In this document: positions 7,353-16,585 of the stretch, piece by piece
How the letters are laid out: each line of letters opens with the position of its first letter
How positions within the stretch are numbered: position 1 is the first letter of the stretch
Assembly (NCBI GenBank): GCA_003973385.1
Contig: QNYK01000058.1
Location: 1 to 59,064, forward strand
Length of the DNA: 59,064 nucleotides
Reading direction: 5' to 3'
From: Bacillota bacterium
Lineage (GTDB): Bacteria > Planctomycetota > UBA8108 > UBA1146
Made by a program: the position numbers and the translations under genes
Notes under the pieces: generated by a model
What the model saw: only the letters and a program-made list of their open reading frames with translations
Databases searched by the model: none
What the model was told of the DNA's origin: nothing

Positions 7353-10300
7353 TCAACGTGCTCTGAGGGTGACCTTGATCTCCACTGTCATCTCCTCACG
7401 TTGAATCATCAGCATGACAGTATCTCCAGGTTCCAGTTCCTTCAACAGGTTCGAGTATCCCCTCAGGTCCTTGACGACATGGCCATCGAGGGAAATCAGC
7501 CTGTCTCCAGCCTTCAGTCCGGCGAGTTGTGCCGGGGAGTCGTCCACCACTCCCTCGATCCTGACCCCGGGACCCGGGTCTGCGAAATCAGGAATGGTTC
7601 CGAGGAACACCCTTCGCCCGGAAGCCGCAGGGGAAGACCCGCTGCCCGATCCGGATGCTGCATCCAGGGTCGAGGTCAACGGGTCGGGTCGATCGGACAG
7701 ATACATCAGAGCTTCCCGCAACCATGTCGCGACCTGCACCATCCCGTCGGCATCGACCTTGTCCGCCGAATCACCCGGACGGTGGTAGTCTTCGTGTGGA
7801 CCCGTGGTCAGTTGAATCCCCGGGACGCCTAACTCATGAAAAGGAACCTGATCCGATCCGCCTGGATCTTCCTTGACCGCAGTAGCCGAGACACCGGTGG
7901 TGAAACCGATCCCGCGAGCGATGTGAATCCACTCGGTGGCAGTGCCGGTTCCGAGAGCCAGCAACCGCCCCTGCGACAGGCGCCCGACTGCATCGATGCT
8001 GACCACAGAGATGGCACCTTTGGCTGGCCACTGTTGCATCGACTGGATGTAGCGACGAGCCCCTCGCAACCCCCACTCCTCGGCACTGGTGGCGACAAAG
8101 ATCACGGTCCGTGCTGGACGATGGGTTCCGGCGATCATCCGCGCCGTCTCTAGCATCACCGCCACTCCGGAGGCGTTGTCGTCAGCTCCCGGGTGGATCT
8201 TGCCTTCATTTCCTGCCCTGACATCGGGCCAACCGCGCCCGAGGTGATCGACGTGAGCGAGTACCACGACAGATTGACCCGACAGGGATGGATCAGTTCC
8301 GGGAATGACTCCGATGACATTTCGAAGCCTCACACCCTTCTTCAACGGATCGTCGAGTTCATCTTCGCTCCAGGAATCGAAGTAACTTCCGTCCGGTGCC
8401 CCAGGCTTCACTCCGATCTCGGAAAACCGATCCGCCACCCACTGGGTCGACTGATGCAGTCCTTCTGAACCATTTCCACGCCCCTCTCGTTGTGGATCGG
8501 CAAGCCAACGCACATCCGAGATCATTCGATCCGCATCGAGGACGGGGCCAGGTCGTGCGAGAGGCTCTCGCGCATCTTCCGGTCCGGCGATCGAAATCCC
8601 CTTCGCCGCCCAGGAGAGGGGGGAAGTGTCAGTCTTCCATTCTCCCTTGGCGATGTTGGTCGGTTCCTCGCCCTCGAACAGCAGATAGGAATACTTGCCA
8701 TAGTGCGGCAGTTTTCGTGCCAGACCGGGAATCGCCGCCTCCTTGTAACAACGGATCAATCCCACGGTGAGATCTTCGTCGTCGGGGTGACGCGCCACCT
8801 GGATCCCGGAGTGATCGAACTGGGACAGGATGGGCTCCAAGTATGGCGGCTTCATCGTAGGGAGTTTCCATGTGGTATGAGAAAGCTCGAACTTTCTCTC
8901 TGATCCCGTCCTGAGAACCGCCCCCCGCAAATGTTCGTTAGCCACACCCACAGTCGACTCCCCCAGGATCCACACCGCTCTATCGGGCGGGATCTGCTCC
9001 AGTTCGGCGTCGAGGACGATGCGAACATCTCCATCGTTGGCCCAGGACCGTGCCAGCTGACGCCAGGCATCCAGTCTCGGACTCAGAGAAGGCAATACGA
9101 TCAACTGAGAAGTAGCGCCGAAGATATCTCCGATGGTCGGTGGAGTCTCCGATCGATCGAGTCGTCGGAACACATCAAAAAATGGATCGACCTTCACCTC
9201 GACCAGAGACCCTGCCACTTCGAAGGACTGCTGTCGGGGAACGGTTCCATCGGCTCCTGGAGTAAACTCCACAATCTGTTGCAACCACCAGGATGAAGTC
9301 GACAGTTGATAATGAACCGGTATCCAGACTCGATACGGATCCTGCTCCTGCACCTGTTCGATGGTGATCTTCGACATCTCCTCGCCCGGATCTACTGCCA
9401 GCCGAAACTCCGGGGCTCCGGTCCCCTCGATCCACGATCTCGCCCAATCACCCAGATCGGTTCCTGCCTCCTCACCGATACAAGCGACGATGTCATCGAA
9501 GGAAGCGCGTCGATGCAAGAAATCGGAGTAGAAAGCCTGAAGACCCTTCTTGAATGCTTCGTCCCCGACACTCTGGCGAATCATGTGCCACAGCATCAGA
9601 CACTTGCCGTAGCCGACTGCTTCGGTGGCCCCCGAATGGCGGCTACGAAATTCACTCAAGGGGAAATCGAGGCCCTCCTGTACATAGGATCCGAACTTTT
9701 TCAAAACATCTCGCCGGTACTCTGCCCCTCTGCCCTCACCTTCTTTCATCAGGTGATCGGCAAGATAGGCGGTGAGCCCTTCACACCAGTTGCCGTTCGG
9801 ATAATCGACATACACCGAGTTCCCCCACCAGTTGTGAAGCACCTCGTGCGGATAGGATGATCTGATGATGAAGGGTAGCCGGATCACCTGCGGACCGAGC
9901 AAGGTGAAAGATGGCATGCCGTAGCCGCTCTCCCAGAAGTTCTCGACCAGCGCAAACTTTGAATAGGGATAAGGCCCGAGCAACTGGGTGTACATGTCGA
10001 CATACTGAATTGTTGCTTCCAGATACCTTGCTGCCAGGTTCGAATCTTCTTCACGAAGAAAGACCTGCGCTTCGAGAAGCGGAGTTGCCCTCGTGTACTC
10101 GTGAAATCTGGCCGCAACCAGGAAAACCTCTTCCTGGGGAATTGTACATTCCCAGTGCACGGTTGTTCCGTCAGGGGCGGACTCCTTACTCAGTCGAGTC
10201 CCCTGACTCACCGCATCCCAGCCGGCGGGTAGAGTCACGGACATCGAGAAGGTGACCAGCTTCCCTTCTGGATGCGGGTACCAGGCGGTGGCTCCTGAGA

Positions 10301-10751
10301 GATACACGCCCTGCTCGTCGATGGTTCCAGGTGTTGCTGAAAATGATCTTCCTGCTCCGGAACCGACCTGCTGCAGATCCTCACGGATCACACCGACAGC
10401 AGAGATGAACACCGGCAAATCACTTGCCAGGTTTTCCGGCACCGTCACCCGCCAGATTTTTTTATCCACGGGCCTCTGGGGGTCGATCCCTGATGCCCCA
10501 TGCTGCTCACTCTGGCCAACGAGAGTGATGCTCCCGGCAGAATCGAGTTGAGGCGTGAGGCCCGAGTGAAGCGAAAACTCGAATTGCTTCCCCATCTGAT
10601 GGAGAGAGAGTTTCCAGGAGATGGAGCCGGCCGACGGATCGAGGATCACATCCGCATGAATCTGGGGGTGTTGTGCAGAGTCCACCTGAACCGGGGAACA
10701 AAAGAACAGGCTTGCCAGTAACACGATGATGGACAATGGTGGCCCTTTCAT
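7353..10751 (-). CDS. secreted M1-type/M28 dual metallopeptidase with C-terminal PDZ domain
   Basis: A 1132-residue exported protein. The ATG at 10751 begins a typical signal peptide (MKGPPLSIIVLLASLFFC...) ending near VDSA; the frame is open further upstream to 10910 without homology. The N-terminal half resembles M1 gluzincins: HEVLH (His at about residue 302) followed by WWGN and the third zinc ligand in NWCEGLTAYL. A usual GAMEN exopeptidase loop is replaced by ENFWESGYGMPS. A second peptidase domain of family M28 lies at about residues 790-1010, with HVDHLG, GADDNASG, a TSAEEWGLRG glutamate pair and HEDYHRPGD. A PDZ domain (about 1050-1130, GVRIEGVV...AGLKAGDRLISLDG) ends the protein. 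It probably degrades external peptides; substrate is unknown. Confidence 0.9.
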   Translation of the reverse strand: MKGPPLSIIVLLASLFFCSPVQVDSAQHPQIHADVILDPSAGSISWKLSLHQMGKQFEFSLHSGLTPQLDSAGSITLVGQSEQHGASGIDPQRPVDKKIWRVTVPENLASDLPVFISAVGVIREDLQQVGSGAGRSFSATPGTIDEQGVYLSGATAWYPHPEGKLVTFSMSVTLPAGWDAVSQGTRLSKESAPDGTTVHWECTIPQEEVFLVAARFHEYTRATPLLEAQVFLREEDSNLAARYLEATIQYVDMYTQLLGPYPYSKFALVENFWESGYGMPSFTLLGPQVIRLPFIIRSSYPHEVLHNWWGNSVYVDYPNGNWCEGLTAYLADHLMKEGEGRGAEYRRDVLKKFGSYVQEGLDFPLSEFRSRHSGATEAVGYGKCLMLWHMIRQSVGDEAFKKGLQAFYSDFLHRRASFDDIVACIGEEAGTDLGDWARSWIEGTGAPEFRLAVDPGEEMSKITIEQVQEQDPYRVWIPVHYQLSTSSWWLQQIVEFTPGADGTVPRQQSFEVAGSLVEVKVDPFFDVFRRLDRSETPPTIGDIFGATSQLIVLPSLSPRLDAWRQLARSWANDGDVRIVLDAELEQIPPDRAVWILGESTVGVANEHLRGAVLRTGSERKFELSHTTWKLPTMKPPYLEPILSQFDHSGIQVARHPDDEDLTVGLIRCYKEAAIPGLARKLPHYGKYSYLLFEGEEPTNIAKGEWKTDTSPLSWAAKGISIAGPEDAREPLARPGPVLDADRMISDVRWLADPQREGRGNGSEGLHQSTQWVADRFSEIGVKPGAPDGSYFDSWSEDELDDPLKKGVRLRNVIGVIPGTDPSLSGQSVVVLAHVDHLGRGWPDVRAGNEGKIHPGADDNASGVAVMLETARMIAGTHRPARTVIFVATSAEEWGLRGARRYIQSMQQWPAKGAISVVSIDAVGRLSQGRLLALGTGTATEWIHIARGIGFTTGVSATAVKEDPGGSDQVPFHELGVPGIQLTTGPHEDYHRPGDSADKVDADGMVQVATWLREALMYLSDRPDPLTSTLDAASGSGSGSSPAASGRRVFLGTIPDFADPGPGVRIEGVVDDSPAQLAGLKAGDRLISLDGHVVKDLRGYSNLLKELEPGDTVMLMIQREEMTVEIKVTLRAR

Positions 10752-10793
10752 GTTTCCTCGAGATGTTATCCCGCGGACTCTTGCCGGTCCATG

Positions 10794-10822
10794 TTGACTC
10801 TGACACCAATTGGCCTTCTCAT
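10794..10822 (+). promoter_or_regulatory. putative sigma70-type promoter of the kinase gene
   Basis: TTGACT (10794-10799), a 17-nt spacer, then TCTCAT (10817-10822), placing the transcript start about 45 nt before the kinase ATG. The -35 element is good and the -10 is weak. It lies in the 122-nt region shared with the divergent peptidase gene. Confidence 0.4.
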
Positions 10823-10873
10823 CGGGGGGTGCAGCGCCGGGGAAGAAATTGCGCTGCCTACGGAGAGCACAGA

Positions 10874-13270
10874 ATGACCCAGATAGACCAGTTGTTCCTG
10901 AAGACTGCACTCAAGATGAATTTCATCGAAGAGGCCGACCTGAACAGAATCGCCGCTTCCATCGAGAAGGGTGGGGATGACGCTGCGATCATCGCTGTTC
11001 AGGCCTCGATTCTGACACAGGAACAGGCCAACAGGATCATGAGCGCCATCGAGTCAAAGATTCCTCCCGAGGGAATCCCCGGCTACGAGGTGCTGACCCG
11101 GATCGGTCGCGGTGCCACCAGCACGGTCTGGAAAGCTCGACAGGAATCACTCGGCAAGATCGTCGCCTTGAAGGTGTTCTCCTCGTCGATGACGAACAAC
11201 ACCAGTCCAGAACAGTTGATAGCAGAAGCGAGAAACGCTGCCAGGTTGAACCATCCCCACATCGTACACGCCATCGATGCAGGCATATCCGATGGAAGGT
11301 GTTGGTTCGCCATGGAACTGGTGGAAGGTGAAACTCTCCACCAGAAATTGAAACGGCGGGGCGCTCTCTCAGAAAGAGAGATGGGAGAACTGGCTCTATC
11401 CATCACCCAGGGACTTGCCCACGCCCATTCCGCTGGCCTTCTTCATCGTGACATGAAGCCCGACAACATCCTGATATCCGGAGATGGCGTTCCGAAGATC
11501 ACCGATCTTGGACTGGCTCTCGCAGAAGATGAGATAGGAAATATCGACTCCTCGGAAATACGAAAAGGAACCCCGCATTACATCTCGCCGGAACAGGCTC
11601 GCGGTGATGATGTCGATGGCCGAAGCGATCTCTATTCCCTCGGTGCAACGCTCTATCACTGCATGACCGGTAGACCACCCTTTCAGGGCGCGACCAACCG
11701 AGAAATCCTGATGAAGCATGTCCAGGAAGAAGTCATCCCTGTAGCGACCTTGACCGGCAAGGAATCCAAACTCGATGCCGTGATCGAGAAGTTACTCTCG
11801 AAAGATCCAGATCAGCGGTATCGCGATGCAGATCAGGTGATCCAGGCTCTCCACGTGGCTCTCGATGTGCCGGAGATCGAGGGCAGGTCTGCCCCCATGG
11901 GCCGCAAGAGATCCTCTGGAACCAGAGCAGCTGGCAAACGCATGATTGCAGGAGTTCCTCAGGCATCTTTCCACAGCAGAAATACACTGATGACAAAGAT
12001 CGGCATCGGAGTCGGGCTCGCCATCTCTGCACTCATGTTCATCTCAGCCGCATCGAAAGCCAATGAAGAGCAACCGGGGTTCGAAGAGGTACTCGCAACT
12101 GAACGATCTGTCATCTCGATCAAGAAGATCAAGAGTCGGATGAACGACGATCGTAGAGACCATGAGAGACGTGAAGAGGCGGCCGGGAATCTTCTGAAGT
12201 CGATCATGGCTCAGGACCAGGATATCCAGGTCCGTGCCCTCAAACATGCTCTTGAATCTCACAGTGGTACCAGAGCATCGGCACAGATGAGCGTGGCGAT
12301 AGATGCTGTCAAGGGCTCCATCGTGGAAGCACGTCAGGCCGATGGCAGGAGTTTCCTCGAGCAAGCCCGAACTCTCGCCATCGAAGGTAAGTTGTGGACA
12401 GCCATCATGCTTCTGGATGACCGACCCGCTTCAGCCAGACAAGATCAGGATCTCAACGATGAGATCGAGAAATCGCTCTCCAACTGGGAAGAGGAGATCG
12501 ATTCCCGCTTCGAGGCCGATTTTCAGAAAATTGGATTCCATCGCGACCGGCGCGAATTTGCCGAGGCGCTGGCTCGGATCGATGAGATAGAACTCTACGC
12601 TGACCCTGACAACGCCAGGGAGGCTGCGAATCTGCGCGACGCTATCATCCTGGCCAGGGAAACTCTGGCCAACGAAGAGGCCAAACGCAGGCTCAGCGAA
12701 GAGAGCAACAGATATCTGCAGCTGTGGCCCGAATACCGCGTAAAAGCACTCGACCGGGACATCAAGGGAATGGTCAGCATCGCAGTGGAGCTCGACGTTG
12801 AACTGGTGGTCGAGGAAGTGAAGGCCAGGGTCGAAACCGACCTGCTCGCCTTTCAGCTGCTCGATCAATTCATCAAGGAAGCGATGCTTGAACTGGCGGA
12901 GAAGGGTGAGGATGGCAAAGAGGTGCTTCTCGAGCGGAAACCACTCGAAGGAAGTTCCCGAACCAGGAAAGACCGCGGAGTCGTGGACCGCATCGATACG
13001 GACCATGTCTGGCTGCGGCTCTCTGCGGAGCGCGCAGTGATGCCGTTCAAGATCGTGGAGATCACCGATGTATTCCTGTTTGACCAGGTGGCCCAGAGGC
13101 ATGGTAGAAACAGCACAGAGTATCGAATCCCACTGGGTGTCCTCAGCATCTACAGAGGCCTCGATGATGTGGCAGCGGAGAACTTCAGGATTGCTGAACA
13201 GAAGGGAACCCGACCCGACACCTGGATCCAACTGCTTGAATGGGTCAAGAAGTTCGTACCGGGTCGCTGA
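10874..13270 (+). CDS. membrane Ser/Thr protein kinase (Pkn2 family) with coiled-coil C-terminus
   Basis: A 798-residue transmembrane Hanks-type kinase. ATG 10874 follows GGAGAG; the open frame upstream to 10736 overlaps the divergent promoter region. Residues 1-75 form a short helical N-terminal region. The kinase domain follows with the glycine loop GRGATSTVWKA, the VALKVF lysine, HRDMKPDNIL, DLGLA in place of DFG, and GTPHYISPEQ. A single hydrophobic segment (IGIGVGLAISALMF, about residues 377-397) separates it from a 400-residue charged, coiled-coil-rich region. This layout, with an unfamiliar outer region, is common in Planctomycetota and suggests envelope signalling. No lipid- or peptidoglycan-binding PASTA repeat is visible. 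The gene abuts the next, convergent gene with no spacer. Confidence 0.92.
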   Translation: MTQIDQLFLKTALKMNFIEEADLNRIAASIEKGGDDAAIIAVQASILTQEQANRIMSAIESKIPPEGIPGYEVLTRIGRGATSTVWKARQESLGKIVALKVFSSSMTNNTSPEQLIAEARNAARLNHPHIVHAIDAGISDGRCWFAMELVEGETLHQKLKRRGALSEREMGELALSITQGLAHAHSAGLLHRDMKPDNILISGDGVPKITDLGLALAEDEIGNIDSSEIRKGTPHYISPEQARGDDVDGRSDLYSLGATLYHCMTGRPPFQGATNREILMKHVQEEVIPVATLTGKESKLDAVIEKLLSKDPDQRYRDADQVIQALHVALDVPEIEGRSAPMGRKRSSGTRAAGKRMIAGVPQASFHSRNTLMTKIGIGVGLAISALMFISAASKANEEQPGFEEVLATERSVISIKKIKSRMNDDRRDHERREEAAGNLLKSIMAQDQDIQVRALKHALESHSGTRASAQMSVAIDAVKGSIVEARQADGRSFLEQARTLAIEGKLWTAIMLLDDRPASARQDQDLNDEIEKSLSNWEEEIDSRFEADFQKIGFHRDRREFAEALARIDEIELYADPDNAREAANLRDAIILARETLANEEAKRRLSEESNRYLQLWPEYRVKALDRDIKGMVSIAVELDVELVVEEVKARVETDLLAFQLLDQFIKEAMLELAEKGEDGKEVLLERKPLEGSSRTRKDRGVVDRIDTDHVWLRLSAERAVMPFKIVEITDVFLFDQVAQRHGRNSTEYRIPLGVLSIYRGLDDVAAENFRIAEQKGTRPDTWIQLLEWVKKFVPGR

Positions 13271-13870
13271 TCAGCAATCCATCAGGCCTGAAATTCGCAC
13301 CCAGTCATCCCTGTCGTCCACATCTTCCAGTACCAGCGCGTTATCGCTGACGACATGATGAACCACGAGATCAGGTTGCTCTAGTAGTGCTCGAAGGTGC
13401 TGCGGTCCATCCTCATCGCGTAGTAACTTGATCCGATCTCTATTGACGACCACTGGATGGCCCCTTCGCATGCTGTGGGAGATTGCCCAGGCGTCTGCAG
13501 TTACCGACTCATCGCGTACGGCATCGATGAGAAGCGATACATCCTCGCCTCTGATCCCGATGACATCGACAGGATGAATCAGTAACGCATCCCAGTCACC
13601 CTCCACCGTCAGTGCAACGCGAATACTGCTGACAGGACCATCGGATGGGTCTTCATTGTGGATCACCCTGACCCCGACCCTTTCGCCTTCCTTTTCAACA
13701 GCTAGCCGATGGCTACCACCACAGATCACCATCACCTCCTCACACCCTCCTTCACGCAACACGCCGACCAGCCTCTGCAGAACAGTCTGACCGTGAAGCG
13801 CCAGCAGGGCCTTCGGTGATCCGATACGGCTCGACTCGCCCGCCGCCAGGATGATCCCCCGGATCTTCAC
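13271..13870 (-). CDS. MocA-like nucleotidyltransferase (NTP_transf_3)
   Basis: A 199-residue cytosolic protein with the N-terminal nucleotide-binding signature IILAAGESSRIGSPKALL (LAAGxSxRxGxxK), followed by HPVDVIGI, which fits the metal-binding HPVDxP-type loop. The family includes MocA (molybdenum cofactor cytidylyltransferase), MobA and related enzymes. The HPVD and GHPVVV segments favour MocA over MobA, but no molybdoenzyme or other cofactor gene lies nearby, so substrate is open. Its ATG overlaps the stop of the upstream helicase gene by 4 nt. Its stop codon is directly adjacent to the kinase stop: the joined sequence is TGATCA, zero intergenic bases. Confidence 0.82.
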   Translation of the reverse strand: MKIRGIILAAGESSRIGSPKALLALHGQTVLQRLVGVLREGGCEEVMVICGGSHRLAVEKEGERVGVRVIHNEDPSDGPVSSIRVALTVEGDWDALLIHPVDVIGIRGEDVSLLIDAVRDESVTADAWAISHSMRRGHPVVVNRDRIKLLRDEDGPQHLRALLEQPDLVVHHVVSDNALVLEDVDDRDDWVRISGLMDC

Positions 13871-16461
13871 TCGATACTCTCCTTCACATCCGCCTCCAGA
13901 AAAAACGCTTCCAGCGCAGCGCGTACATCATTCCACGGTCCAGTGACTTGACGGCATTCTGGTAAGCTGTCGATGAACCGCTTGCCGTAGGGCTTGTTGA
14001 CGATGCGAGTGTCTCCGATGACCACCGAACCACGGTCATCGAGGGTCCGGATCAGCCGACCAAATCCTTGCCGCAATCCCAGAACCGCTCGAGGCAGGGC
14101 CAGATGTGCGAAAGGACTCTTCCCTCTCGCCTCCAGTTCCTCTGCCCTCCCTTGCTCCAGTGGGTGATGCGGTACTCGAAAGGGAAGTCGTGTGATGATC
14201 ACGCAAGATAGTGCCGCTCCCGGGACGTCTATCCCTTCCCAGTAGGACTGGTTTCCCAGTAGCACCGCCCTGCCAGATTCGATGAATTTTCGTATCAGTT
14301 CACTTCTGGGTGCTTCTCCTTGAACCAGCATTGGCATCCCGAGGGCTTGCAAGCTGGCTCTCACTCGTTCGGCAGTTTTCCTCAAAGCCTTGTGGGATGT
14401 GAATAACACGAAAGTGCGACCGTCTGCCGCTCGAACCGTATCCAGAATCAACTCCCCGATGCGCTGGTCATACCCCGGACGATCCGGTTCAGGAATGTCA
14501 CCCGGAAGCGCCAGCAACACCTGCCGTTTCCAATCAAATGGAGATGAGAAGTCCTCCCGACGCAGGCGTTCTCTCTCCACATGATCCCAACCAAGCCGAT
14601 CACTGAGGAAGTTCCAGGACTCTCCGACACGCAAGGTTGCGCTGGTCAGGATTACCGTTGATACCGGGCCATACAGGTGCTCGGCGAGCAATTCGTCGAC
14701 GCGTAATGGCGCTGCCCTCACCAGCAGATTTTTCTGGGGTTTCGATGCCAGTTCGATCCATGGTTGGATACCACCTGTAGCTCCCAGAACGAAGTCGATG
14801 GAGGAGATCTGCTCCACTACAGATCTCATTGCAGCCCTCATCTCCACCACTGCAGTCTGAAACTCGATCTCCGGCTCGAAAGGCTCATCTTCCAGCAACT
14901 CCAGGCAGTGATGCAGCACACCTCTGAGTCCATCGAGGCTGTCGCGAACCTCCACCAGTTGAGGTGAAACCACCGTCATCGGCAGCAAACCTTCCTTTTC
15001 TCCGATCCTCGCCATCAGGCCACCATCCCTGCCAGCGGCAACTCCGAGCAGCTGGGTAGCATCGAGAACCCGGAGTTCGAGCCGGTCCAGAGCAGCCTCG
15101 ATCTCGCCTCGAACCGTTCTCACTCTTGTCATCACATCCATCGATAACAACTCGAGAGCTCGCCCTTGATGGTGCCTGGAGAGGTGATTTCGCAACCATG
15201 GGAGGCGACCATTTTCTTTTCCCCTACGCGCACCTCGAGCAGATACGAGCCTTCCGAGCACCTGAAGTAACCCCCTTCTGGAGACCTCTGCCCCCAGGTG
15301 GTGACAAGCGACTTCCTCCAGGTGATGTCCTTCATCGAATACGACCTTCTGATAGCCAGGTATCACCAGATCGCTGTCGAAGTCTCCCGTCGATCGCCGC
15401 AATCTCAGATCAGCGAATAGCAGATGGTGATTGACCACCACGATGTGTGCCCCGAACGCCTTTCTGCGCGCCTCGTAGTAGAAACACTCCCTGTAGTGGG
15501 GGCAGCGTGTCTTCAGAGACTGATCGGAAGTCGACTGGAAGTCGACCCAGACATCATCGGGAACCTCTCCAGGCATCTCCTGTCTGGTACCCTGTTTCGC
15601 CTGGTTGAGACGATCGATGATGTCTGCGACCCAACTGCTTCGATCATCGTCATCGGAGAAGATCTCTGGTTCCGAAGCGACCTGCTTTGTTTTCCTTCGA
15701 CAGGCGTAATTGCGTCTTCCCTGAATGAGCGAAAAACGGAAGTCGATTCCCAGCACTCTCTGTAGTGCCGGAAGATCGCGGTGAACAAGTTGTTCACCCA
15801 GCGGAATCGTCGCCGTTGAGATCACCACTCTGCCACGGTTTTTTACCGCCCAGAGGATCGATGGAACCAGGTATGCGTAGGACTTCCCGATGCCGGTTCC
15901 CGCTTCCAGCGCTGCAACATCTCCCTGGTTGAGGGCCAGCGCCACCGACTTCGCCATCTCCACCTGACCCGTTCGTTGCTCGTAGTCGGGAAAGGCTTTA
16001 TCGAACACTCCACCCGAAGAGAAGATGTCTTCGATTTCCGCTGCTTCCACCGCAACTTCCTGTTGTTCTGGAAACGGCTCGACGACACGATTCACTCGGC
16101 TGCCATCGTTATTGACGATGAAGAATCCGAGCCGACGCGCACCCGCCTCGGAAGCGATGGAGAGATCTGCAGGACTGGGTGTGAGATCGCCACCGGGGTG
16201 ATTGTGGATCAATACCTGGAATCCCTCATCGGTACGGGAGAGAAATACTGGCACCGCAGAGTTTGTGCCTCGCGCGACCACCTCGACATCATGCAATAGC
16301 CCCACAGGATCGAAGCGACCCAGGAAGAAGACCTCGTTCTGGCCTGCCTTGTCGATTTCGGAGGCGATCTGCTCCCGGATACCGGCAGCCAGAAGCTCGG
16401 CGGTATCCACTCCCTCGGTTCGAGCCAACTCTGTTTCCTCTCGTGGGGTGACCGACATCAT
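13867..16461 (-). CDS. DinG-family helicase with N-terminal RadC/JAMM-like domain
   Basis: An 864-residue fusion. Residues about 35-135 carry a JAMM signature resembling RadC: HNHPGGDLTPSPAD, with an upstream acidic residue and the following ARRLGFFIVNN strand. From about residue 165 an XPD/DinG-type superfamily 2 helicase follows: Walker A EAGTGIGKS, a DEGH box (FDEGHHLEE), VVVNHHLLFADL, ILTSATL, QSYWEGIDVPG and QGFGRLIRT. In the iron-sulfur region three cysteines are evident (C254, C320, C326), while the position five residues before C320, usually Cys in relatives I recall, is Ser315 (codon TCT). It probably unwinds damaged or structured DNA; the job of the JAMM-like domain is unknown. The gene is translationally coupled to the MocA-like gene downstream. 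Confidence 0.88.
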   Translation of the reverse strand: MMSVTPREETELARTEGVDTAELLAAGIREQIASEIDKAGQNEVFFLGRFDPVGLLHDVEVVARGTNSAVPVFLSRTDEGFQVLIHNHPGGDLTPSPADLSIASEAGARRLGFFIVNNDGSRVNRVVEPFPEQQEVAVEAAEIEDIFSSGGVFDKAFPDYEQRTGQVEMAKSVALALNQGDVAALEAGTGIGKSYAYLVPSILWAVKNRGRVVISTATIPLGEQLVHRDLPALQRVLGIDFRFSLIQGRRNYACRRKTKQVASEPEIFSDDDDRSSWVADIIDRLNQAKQGTRQEMPGEVPDDVWVDFQSTSDQSLKTRCPHYRECFYYEARRKAFGAHIVVVNHHLLFADLRLRRSTGDFDSDLVIPGYQKVVFDEGHHLEEVACHHLGAEVSRRGLLQVLGRLVSARGARRGKENGRLPWLRNHLSRHHQGRALELLSMDVMTRVRTVRGEIEAALDRLELRVLDATQLLGVAAGRDGGLMARIGEKEGLLPMTVVSPQLVEVRDSLDGLRGVLHHCLELLEDEPFEPEIEFQTAVVEMRAAMRSVVEQISSIDFVLGATGGIQPWIELASKPQKNLLVRAAPLRVDELLAEHLYGPVSTVILTSATLRVGESWNFLSDRLGWDHVERERLRREDFSSPFDWKRQVLLALPGDIPEPDRPGYDQRIGELILDTVRAADGRTFVLFTSHKALRKTAERVRASLQALGMPMLVQGEAPRSELIRKFIESGRAVLLGNQSYWEGIDVPGAALSCVIITRLPFRVPHHPLEQGRAEELEARGKSPFAHLALPRAVLGLRQGFGRLIRTLDDRGSVVIGDTRIVNKPYGKRFIDSLPECRQVTGPWNDVRAALEAFFLEADVKESIE

Positions 16462-16510
16462 CGACCGTCATCGCCGTCTCGGCAAGTCCACCGCCAGAGC
16501 AGGATGAGAA

Positions 16511-16549
16511 AACTCCCTGCCAGGAACCCGAAGTTCCTGGCAGGGAGTT
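16511..16549 (-). terminator. rho-independent terminator of the dockerin-like gene
   Basis: A perfect 17-bp inverted repeat (16511-16527 with 16533-16549) around a 5-nt loop. Read on the minus strand it is followed by TTTTCTC, as expected for termination of the gene ending at 16586. It stands just upstream of the helicase start at 16461. Confidence 0.8.
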
Positions 16550-16585
16550 GATCGTACCCGTCGGGCAGTCAGACCCAGTGTCTGA

